From assembly GCA_005765155.1 (NCBI GenBank), contig VCCP01000002.1:6262001-6326000 (forward strand): 64,000 bases of DNA. The letters run 5' to 3'. Shown here one piece after another: positions 55,782 to 64,000 of the stretch (its first letter is position 1; each line of letters begins with the position of its first letter). Under the pieces are notes generated by a model. The model saw only the letters and a program-made list of their open reading frames with translations, did no database searches and was not told the DNA's origin. The stretch is from Zelopaecilomyces penicillatus (lineage: Eukaryota > Ascomycota > Sordariomycetes > Hypocreales > Pseudodiploosporaceae). The translations under genes and the position numbers were made by a program.

Positions 55782-56914
55782 CTTGAATGAGTATATGAAG
55801 ATATCTCTAAAGATCAAAAAGATGGGAAGAGATGGTAGGTCGTGCGAGAAAGATATAGAAACCACAAACTCTGCCCCTTTGGTGGATTCGAGGATCTACA
55901 TATGTCTTATATATATATGTGTGGTCTGTACAATACCAGCACCTTTTCTCTCATGATCCCCCCCTCTCTCTATTTTCCCTCTCAATTGCGCTTAACAACT
56001 CCTTCGCGGAGTGTAGACCGACTTCCCCCATCAATTCAACATAAACGAGTCACGAGAAACCGGGGTAGTGTGTCCGCCAGTTCCAACCCACTTTCTATCC
56101 CACTCACTCCTGTAAGACGACTCTGACTACTACCCCGAGTCGCCCGCCCTCCGAAGAAAATAGTTGCATTAGCTAGGAGACTAAGAGGTGATTGCAATCT
56201 CAGAATGTGCATATGCAGTGACCTCTAGTGAGAATGTTGTTCGTTCATTCGAAAGTGTTCCAAAAAGCTGTTGTAAGTCACCAATTTGGCTGCAAAAGGA
56301 AAAAAGTCAATGTGTCTTGTGGCAGGGTGAAATATCAAGAGCCTACCAAGGGTTTGATGATGGAAGATCTTTTTTGGCTTGGAATAAAGCATTATGTATG
56401 ATCTTATATATTGGAAGAGGCTTGCGGTGGGGGAGCGATATGTGTAGCAGAAGAGTTCAGCTTGGCGGCCTGTAAAGTCCGGGACGGTGATTTTATTTAC
56501 ATTACAGTGTGTAGTTTGAACGATAAGGTGGAATATGACCTTGGAGAGAATACACTTCACTCGTGAATGGATGTCATGTATGTCAGTCTAACTAAAGGCC
56601 CGCATTGTGGTATCATGAACTCATGGTTTTTTGAGTTGTGAATATGAACCTGGGATCTCCTTCCAGGCTAGACAATCTCAAGCGCACAAAGTTGCCTTGA
56701 CTTACACGTCTCGCAACAACTGCAACCCTTTTTGATCTCGCATAGCAATAAATAGATTCAGACTCATAAAGTATTAGTCTGAAACAGACATTTTAACTGC
56801 CGTAACACGCTGCCGTATTCACATCTGTACATCTGGCGCAAGTGGGATGCTGTTCACGCTTGGTGTTTCGGATGCAGTCCGCTTTTTGTCAGTAGCAGGT
56901 CAAAGGTTAAAAGT

Positions 56915-56947
<33 letters not shown>
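56915..56947 (+). repeat. (CAA)11 microsatellite
   Basis: About eleven perfect aac/caa units. Confidence 0.95.
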
Positions 56948-57475
56948 CATCTCACAATAATAGAACCTGTCTACCTTTTGAGCGTGCCTTGTTTCTATAG
57001 GCTGAGGAGGGTGGAAGGGGGGGGGGCCGATGTCTTGGGCCTACTTAGTGCAGAACTATTTAGCTTGGATGTAATATCGTGGGGATCTGGAAGAAGGGGG
57101 GTTGGAATGGTGGTATATCTATGGATCTATTCTCCTGTGATATGCAGCGCGGGTGTGGCGGACTTCGGTCATGTGGAATAACGGAGGTACAGTAGGTGTG
57201 TGTGTGAGGTCATGAATGTTTCTGCATGACTCGCTGTTTCCGAGTGCGGATATCCGAGTTTACTTCGACCTAGTTACTGTTTACATACTAATAACTTAAC
57301 TAACTAATTAGTATGTGTTCAGTTCTAATTCGATCCTCAGGCCGGTTGGGTTCCCCTTTCCTCCGTGAAGAAAATCAGTCTCACAATCCCTGGGGAAAAA
57401 GTCTCCTTTGTAATATTCTAGTCATCCCGATTAAAAGATCCGCAACACCTCTCTCTCCGCGTGTTTCTGGGGAAC

Positions 57476-57501
57476 GGGGGGGGGGGGGGGGGGGGGGGGG
57501 G
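57476..57501 (+). repeat. Poly-G tract (26)
   Basis: 26 consecutive G, by far the longest homopolymer in the window. It could form G-quadruplexes. The true length may differ from the assembly. Confidence 0.9.
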
Positions 57502-59794
57502 CACAATGACATGGGGGTTATAATTTGTCAGTCATACGTTTCTCTCATCCTCGGAAAGTTTGGATAGTTTAGTCTCTCAATCACATGAATAGGTATGCAC
57601 AAGTTACTTTGTCCTGCATGAGGCTCTATCGTTTTGGGTAGAGAATGGCTTTACTCAACAGCCCGTTTTGGGTACTCCAAAAATCCCTTTTTGGACATGC
57701 CAAAAGAGAGAGAAAAGAAAACAAAAAAGCCTGGCAAAGTTAAAATCTTGTAGGACACCACTTTCTGTTCTTCTTTGCAGCCACATCCACTGCTTCGGAT
57801 CGAGGGGAGACGACGCAATCGAATCCGTGGTTCCTGTGGGGTAAGCAGGCTCAACAAGGAGGCTGCTTATGTTCGCAGGAGGTTCGCGGTAATTAGCAGC
57901 TAGGCCGACGCCAGCTTGCTTTCGATCTATCGTAGCTCGTGGTGCCGAGCCATCCTATTAGCTGCACAAGATCGTCGTTGTGGTTGCCAAACCCCACAAC
58001 CACTTCTACCTACTACTTGATTACTACCGACTAATACTACCAACCACCTACCTAGTACAGTACGCTTCCCCCTTAGACTTGATACTATTAGGTTCTTAGA
58101 TCAGCATACTACGTTTTAGTTCTCTCACTCTACAATGATTACTCGGGGCTTCCATGTCCGTGATTGCCGGCTTTTTGGTCTGGCCAGCCGCGGCGGCGGC
58201 TATAACGCTTTAGTATCGCAGCCGGCAACGCGAGAGCGGAATTCCACTCACCCCATGTGAACCCTTGGCCTGCCGGTAGTTCGAGTGCACGGTGATTGCC
58301 ATGGTGGATGATCGGGAGCCATGTGGGATATCGTCCTCTAATGCTGCGATGTTACCCTTGCATGATCTTGTATGAATCGCGGGCGCGTGGGGAGATGAGA
58401 ACGGATCAGGACCTCCACGCGAAAAGGTAGGTACCATATTTGATAGCAAACTTATGAACATTATATTTATGATGTATAGCGTCTAACCTTGCTCTTCTAC
58501 AATGTACCGGTCGTGTTGTGGACTTGTATCGAACCCAAGTTTTAAGTGCCAGTCATGCCAATGCAATTGAGACAGAAAGAAAATAAACAAAAAAATGAAG
58601 CCTGGCTTCCTTGTATGAAAGAAGCTAAAAGAAATCCGATTCAAATATCAGTAAGATCTGGATATCATATTCGTTATATTGAGATTTATTTTAGATTTTA
58701 ATACATATGTTATTCTATGTATTAATAAATCTTTGGAATTGTTCAGGGTAGGGATCTAATTTTCATTCTGACGACAGTAACCCTGGTCCATTCTAATGAA
58801 TCCTTGTTGGCCATCACAGGGCTCGCATTGACTACCTCCTTATTACCCATACTACCTCCGTAGATCACTAAGAATAACTCCCGCACTAGCTAGGTACACA
58901 TGTGTCTCATATTCCAGCCACGTACTGGAAGCTTTCCTCTTCCTAAAGGACGTCAATGAGTTCGGCAGCATCCGGCCTAGTATTAGTCCGACGTAGAGCT
59001 TAGCCCGCTGGGAGATTGATTCCATAGAGATCCCATGGAGATTCCACTCAAACAACAGCTGGTGTTGATCTTTCGAAGTCTATTAGAATTCGAAGGACTA
59101 ACAATGTGACAATACACTTGGATATCTCATCTTATTACTTACCAACATCTCCCCTGCTTTTACTTGCACGAGTTTTTTTACTTCACAATTGTGCCGACTT
59201 ACACCTAGCTAGAAAAGCAAGCAACTTCTATGCTTAAAACTCTTATTAGAAGTTTTCGAAAGCCACCCCCAGACTCTAAGACATGCCACAGACTCCTAGC
59301 GGCAAGATAAGGGCGCCGAGCAGCGACACAAAACGGGCGTCGGTGGCTGTTTAAAAGTGTTAGATTCCGCTATGACGGGTTGTGTGTGACGCAATGTCAG
59401 AAGCGGGAGAGGAAAAAAGAAAAAGGCATTCCGTCAGTCAGCAACAACGCCCGTTTGAAGGGGGTATGTTAGCTTAACATAACATGCCGTGCCTGAATGC
59501 ATCGAAATATCGAGTATTGACTGTTCCTGGTGAATGCATGCAATGAAATGCTAGAAAGAAGGCATTCTGAGCCGAATGATGTCAAATTCCATCAAGCACA
59601 AGTAACACCAGCCATATCCAAGAGTTTCCCGTAATGATCATCAGCAAGGACAACAATGGCCCTCGTTTGTGCCCCCCGAAAGAATATATGATATCTACAT
59701 GCAATTGTAATAGTAATAGTGCACGCTCTATACATGGATTCTAGATGTCATCTCCTTTTCCCCTTCAATAAAAAATATACACACTTTCCCCTTT

Positions 59795-60821
59795 TTACTC
59801 ATGCTTCGAAATAGCCCCCCCAATCTGTCTATACCTGCGATCCGCATACCCAAGACCAAACGCCCTCACACCACTCCCAGGTAACATCTCCAACACCTCC
59901 CCGACAACAATAACATGGTCTCTCACACGCATCAGACCGCGTGACGGCGCATCCTGAAGCAGCTTACACCGCAGCACATGCAACACCCCCTTGTCACTCA
60001 ACACTGGGGGCGTAGCGGCGGCCGCTGCTGTCGCATACTGCACACCCTTGAACACGTCTTCTGAGTTTCCCCGCGTGAAGCGATCCGCCATAGCTGCGCC
60101 GCTCGCGTCTGCCGCCATGATGTGGATGTTAAAGTGCCCGCTCGACTGAATAGCGTCGAGGGTGCGGCTCGGTGTCGCCACGTTGAATGAGACCAGCGGC
60201 GTGGGTGATAGTGTGAGGGAGGTGAATGAGGACATGGTCATGGCTCGGGGTGTGTCGCCTTCAATGGATGTACAGACTACGACTGGGTTCGGCAGGAGCC
60301 GCATTATGGAGCGTACTTGTTCGGAGAGTGAGGCGGAGGAAGTCGGGTCGACGGTGGGGGAGGTATTAATGGCAGCAGAGGGTTGCTGTGATGGTGTTGG
60401 CGTGGATGTTGCGAAGCTATTACTAGGCGTAGCTTTGCGAGAAAAGCGTTAGCATCAAGGTGATAAACCTTCCCAGTAGACGACATCATCGTATCTACCC
60501 ACATTGATATGTTTCTTGTGGAGCAAAACCCTGCGCCCGCTGAGGCTGCCAGCCTTGCGCAGGCGTCCCTACCGATCTTCTCGTCCCCGTCACGAACTCC
60601 CCAAAACTGATCGCCTGCCCAACCGCATCATGAATCCCCCTAACCACACGGAGCAAACCAAACCTTCTTCTCCCACTCTGCTCCCTAGTTGTTGCTAACG
60701 CCAACCCCCAAGATATCGGCGTATCTCGAAGCAGCAGCACCCCGTTCTGGCTGTTGAAACTGCCGCTGCCGCCGCCTCTTCTGAGCGACAACACATGTCG
60801 CAGCACCGTGCAATGCCTCAT
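59795..60821 (-). CDS. Flavin-reductase-like (split-barrel FMN-binding) protein
   Basis: Flavin-binding oxidoreductase-fold protein. Exon 2 (60422-59795) carries the domain: RSIMRLLPNPVVVCTSIE, RAMTMSSFTSLTLSPTPLVSFNVATPSRTLDAI, SGHFNIHIMAADASGAAMADRFTRG and VIVVGEVLEM, typical of the NADH:FMN reductase/NtaB-like family. Exon 1 (60821-60499) encodes an Arg-rich N-terminus (MRHCTVLRHVLSLRRGG) suited to mitochondrial import. The intron 60498-60423 has donor GTAGAT and acceptor CCTAG; of the acceptors nearby only this one keeps the frame open. Product about 316 aa, ending YADRRYRQIGGAISKHE. The start is less sure than the domain. It is divergently transcribed from the mitochondrial ribosomal protein gene. 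A role in respiration or maintenance of mitochondrial flavin is possible but not shown. Confidence 0.75.
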
Positions 60822-61267
60822 CGGACCCCACGTAGCATTCTGCTAGTACCGTCGTTCGTATCCGAGATATTTGTCGAGTCGGATTGAAGGTCGTGAATGG
60901 CGTAGATGTGCAATTGGATCGCGCACTTCTATATCGGTTTTTCGTCTTTACAAAGCTCCGATATTGCAACTCGATGAGCGCATGGTGAATTCTGTTATCG
61001 ATAAGACAAGTTGGTGGGACCACCCTACTTAACGGTAGGTCAGTGCACTTTCGCTCACCTAGCTGTGCCTGAACGTCAGCCAGCGGGCCGTAAATTTTGC
61101 GACCAATCGTTCCCATTTCGAGCTTTCCAGACAACCACACAGAAACACACCCCATAACCACCATACCCATCCGAACTTCGACTCCCGACGAACAACCTCT
61201 CCAATCGAGCCCACGCTTCCGGTCCCTCTCTCAGTTCAAGCCAACAAACAACCTCCACCATCACAAC
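60822..61267. promoter_or_regulatory. Shared divergent promoter (flavin reductase / mrpl36)
   Basis: 446-bp spacer between start codons on opposite strands. The side next to mrpl36 is C/A-rich (ccaccatacccat, caacctccacc). No TATA box is evident. Core elements cannot be assigned by eye. Confidence 0.5.
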
Positions 61268-61831
61268 ATGGGGAAGCTCCCCGCCCTCCCAATGGCCCTC
61301 GCGCCTACACGAACCATCCTCGCCATCTCATCCTCCTCAACCTCAACGTCAACGTCAACCTCCGCCTCAACTACCTCAAGATCACCTTCATCTCTCCTCA
61401 CCCTTCACCAAACCCGCCACGCCAGCTTCATCGCCCGCCCCCGCCGCCCATACACATTCACCCAACTCATCCAGCTCTCCGACGGGTCCACCTACACCGC
61501 CCGCACGACCTCCCCCTTACCGCTCTACCGCGCCACAAAGGACACGCGCAACACTCTGCTCTGGCAGCCTAGCGAAAAGTCCCTCCGCAATGTCGAGCTC
61601 GACGAGGCCGGAAAGCTAGCGGCCTTTAGAGAGCGGTTCGGACGTGGCTTCGATGCTAGCGCACAGGCTGCTGAGGAGGATGGTGGTGCTGAGGGCGGCG
61701 CAGAACAAGCTTCGGCGCAGGCTGCAGCGGCGGATGATGGATTTGCGGATTTGTTGGCGGAGTTTGCGCCGCAGGATACTTCTTCATTGAAGGACTCAGG
61801 CCCCAAGAAGAGCCCTACAAGACGAAAGTAA
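61268..61831 (+). CDS. mrpl36: Mitochondrial ribosomal protein bL31m (MRPL36)
   Basis: Large-subunit mitoribosome protein of 187 aa, single exon. Ser/Thr-rich, Arg-bearing presequence (residues 1-50; an acg/tca repeat encodes STSTSTSTSAST). The bL31 core is at about 55-115: RHASFIARPRRPYTFTQLIQLSDGSTYTARTTSPLPLYRATKDTRN, then LLWQPSEKSLRNVELDEAGKLAAFRERFGR, the fungal mitochondrial extension. The tail is Ala/Glu/Asp-rich and ends SPTRRK. The ATG at 61268 follows a C/A-rich leader (ccatcacaac) typical of fungal starts. Confidence 0.85.
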   Translation: MGKLPALPMALAPTRTILAISSSSTSTSTSTSASTTSRSPSSLLTLHQTRHASFIARPRRPYTFTQLIQLSDGSTYTARTTSPLPLYRATKDTRNTLLWQPSEKSLRNVELDEAGKLAAFRERFGRGFDASAQAAEEDGGAEGGAEQASAQAAAADDGFADLLAEFAPQDTSSLKDSGPKKSPTRRK

Positions 61832-62131
61832 TGCAAATAGGCTGATGTGAAGCTGAAATGATGGATGTCTATGTATGAAATGGAGAACTGGCGAAAATAA
61901 GATGGAAGAGACCAGGGAAAAAAGGGGTTCCTATCTAGTTGCGGAAAGTTGTGGTTGTGTTCAACATGTACAGCACTTTAAGAGCCCACAGGCTTGTATG
62001 ATATAAAGCACGCGTCTCAGGATTCATTCGAGCCATGGATATACTTTTCTTGCCCATTGTCTTGTGTTTGCTTGGATATACGTAAACGTCACTATTGGTA
62101 TCACAAAGCTCCTGGAGCCACTTCCCCCTCC
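61832..62131. other. Intergenic between convergent mrpl36 and vps5
   Basis: About 300 bp of 3' flanks; no gene seen. Confidence 0.6.
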
Positions 62132-63967
62132 TTAATCTGAATCTTCGTGGATCGTGGCTCTGGCGCGATCAATTGCTGTATCGCCAGGGGGTTTCGCCTG
62201 TTGATGGAAAACTGGTGGCTTGTAAAACGCCGACTCATCATCCTCGGCATCCAGTTGCATCAGGAACGTCTCCCACTTTTCAATCAACTGTGACATTTGT
62301 TAGTCAACATTGAACACAAATGCAAAAGGACAAAACAGTCTTACCTCTTTCTGCGCCTCGACAGCACTTTCCAAAAACGTCTCAACCCCACTCTTAAAGT
62401 CCTCAACCTTTTCCTTCTCAAAGCGATCCAGCTCAGCCCTCATCGATCTACCCATCTCCTCAAAAAGTAGACGAGCTTGGTGCACTTTCCGCTCTGCTTC
62501 TGCTACCTCGGCGTTCATCTGGTTGAGTCGATCCTGCTGGCTCTTACCCTGCCGCAGCAGCTTGTCCTGGGTCGTCTTCTTCTTCTGCAGCTCCGACTCG
62601 GACGAGTGCCAGGCGTGAAATCCCTTTTGGCGCTGCGTAAAGGCCAGCTTAATAGACCCAATGAGCCGGATGTATTCCTCAAGGATGATTCCAAACGTCA
62701 ACACGTCTTGCTGCGCTTGGCGGTCGTATACATCGCGGATGGTAAGCTGTAGGTCGGATAGAGCGTCGAGAGGACCTGACAAGGAAGGCGACAGCTCGAC
62801 TGTGGAGAGTGCGTGGAGGGAGGCGGAGAAGTCTGATGCTGCCTCCGCCATCATTTTGCGCTGAGTGACCATTGTCTCCATCGCCTTCAACAATGCCTTG
62901 AGCTGGTTCTCCAATGCATCCAGATATACCTTGCGATCATGGAACCAATCATCCTGCTCCACAAACTTATTCCCTCCCCCAACACTTAGACCCAGAGATC
63001 CAAACATGCCCTTGCTCTCAACTGGAAGAGGATCCCGCCTCTCCTTGTGCTTTATGTCGACATTAAATGACTCGCTCTCCAAGAAGAGCTTCAGGTCAGC
63101 ATCGTGCTGTAGTGTCGGGTGACTCGCAGTCTTGTTGAGCATCTTTTCTAAAGCAGCCCGTCGACTCTCCACAAAGTTGCTGTCAAACCGACCAACAGCC
63201 TGCTTATCAGGCGGAGGGGGCACAACATATCCTGGATTGTTCCCATGAAGGGTGTTGTAGAGCCAGAGAAAGTCTCGGTACCGACGCTTGACCTCGAATT
63301 CGGGTTGCTTGTAAGCTCGGGATGTCGTCTATTGTGAAAGGGCAACCCCGGTTAGCTACTGCGAGAGGTTTATTATACCATTAAGCATGGTTTATATGAT
63401 GGTACCTACCCTGGTCCGCACGGAGTAAACAATGTGTGAGCTTGTTAGATCGCCAATCTTGACGGGATCTCCAACAGTAATCTGGAAATTAGGCTTGGAA
63501 GCTTGCTCCACGCTCACACTGGGATGATTGTTGCTCCTCACACTGCTCGGCCTAGCAGCATCAACTGGCGGCGGCACCCGCGGACCCCTCGGCTCCTCAA
63601 GCTCTCCATCATCGATGTGGTGCGGATCTGATGGCCGACGGGTAGCCGGGTGCTGCTGCGACTGCGGCATTGTGGTGCGAATCACCATCTGCTCCTTCTG
63701 GGGAGGCACCGGCGGGGCGTCCTGCGCGGCAGCATCCTGACTAGGACTGGCACTGAGAGGGCCCAGCGGATCGTCGACAGCCTCAAGGCGCGTAGGCTGG
63801 GCTACAAGGCGACGTGGCCCTCGCGATGGGCGAGGCGTGCTCGAGGAGGCGGCGGCGGCCGGCTGCGTCGTTGACGACGTCGATGGCGGGGATGTGGCAG
63901 TCTCGCCTGGGGCGGGTTGCTGGGAGCTCTGGTTCGAGTCAGCCCATGGCGACTCTTCCACGTCCAT
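62132..63967 (-). CDS. vps5: Vps5/sorting nexin-1-type retromer subunit (PX-BAR)
   Basis: Membrane-bending subunit of retromer, which retrieves receptors from endosomes to the Golgi. Exons 63967-63410, 63328-62345 and 62287-62132 give 565 aa. Order: Ser/Pro/Ala-rich disordered N-terminus (about 1-150); PX domain (about 155-290) with FQITVGDPVKIG, KRRYRDFLWLYNTL (phosphoinositide Arg), VVPPPPDKQ and ESRRAALEKMLNKTASHPTL; then a Vps5-type BAR coiled coil to the end (EQDDWFHDRKVYLDALENQLKALLKAMETM; KKKTTQDKLLRQGKSQQDRLNQMNAEVAEAERKVHQA; EKWETFLMQLD). Length and order fit Vps5 rather than Vps17, which has a degenerate PX site. The start codon is 34 bp from the window edge, so its promoter is outside. 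Confidence 0.95.
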
Positions 63968-64000
63968 TGTTGCAGTGCTTTGCTGCGAGAGAGCAGGGCG

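Larger units (their letters stand above)
55782..59794. other. Intergenic, 4 kb, with simple repeats
   Basis: No gene is supported. Contents: C/T-rich IDO leader (55930-56110), (CAA)n at 56915-56947, poly-G26 at 57476-57501, tacctacc words near 58010-58060, and a very AT-rich patch at 58640-58740 that could be decayed repeat DNA. No tRNA cloverleaf is recognised. Confidence 0.5.

Noticed and set aside
58500..58560. Minus-strand GGTTCGATAC resembling a tRNA T-arm
   Set aside because: No acceptor, D-arm or anticodon stem can be folded around it at the right spacing.
58640..58740. AT-rich patch as a mutated transposon
   Set aside because: Too short, with no terminal repeats or transposase-like frame; AT-richness alone is not enough.

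Overview
The window is a 64 kb piece of a filamentous ascomycete genome, most likely a sordariomycete of the Hypocreales type. The evidence is short spliceosomal introns (about 50-160 nt, GTRNGT...RCTAAC...YAG), fungal families such as TeaR, RIC8 and an ARE2-like acyltransferase, a fungal F-box family, and tacctacc-rich spacers. I could run no searches, so family calls rest on motifs and remembered family features. Exon limits were read by eye from reading frame and splice signals.

Layout. 1-6.3 kb: the 3' part of a cytochrome P450, an Ure2-like glutathione S-transferase and a phosphatidylserine-decarboxylase-family enzyme with a GGSS self-cleavage site, a possible small metabolic group. 6.5-14.3 kb: an accessory island holding four related, very short cysteine-rich secreted-peptide genes (all minus strand, each with tiny terminal exons), an F-box gene broken by two in-frame stops, and a broken kinase-like gene. 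14.4-18.5 kb: an alpha/beta hydrolase and a sterol/diacylglycerol O-acyltransferase. 20.4-22.6 kb: a CHAT-domain (caspase-like) protease with a hidden in-frame intron. 25.0-26.9 kb: a J-domain protein. 26.9-38.2 kb: an 11 kb stretch without a recognisable gene, full of simple repeats. 38.2-39.6 kb: a calcineurin-like phosphoesterase. 39.6-43.6 kb: another gene-free stretch.

43.6-64 kb is a conserved housekeeping block: TeaR-like CAAX protein (polarity), Hsp90, a short-chain dehydrogenase, RIC8 (G-alpha exchange factor), indoleamine 2,3-dioxygenase (kynurenine/NAD pathway), a flavin-reductase-fold protein, mitochondrial ribosomal protein bL31m and the retromer sorting nexin Vps5.

The most interesting element is the four-member peptide array. 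All members share the cysteine spacing C-x6/7-C-x8-C-x12-C-x3-C-x-C and the same intron phases, and the last cysteine is encoded by a 7-10 nt coding exon that ordinary gene finders would miss. Two members also share a promoter block. No tRNA, rRNA, CRISPR array or intact transposon was seen.
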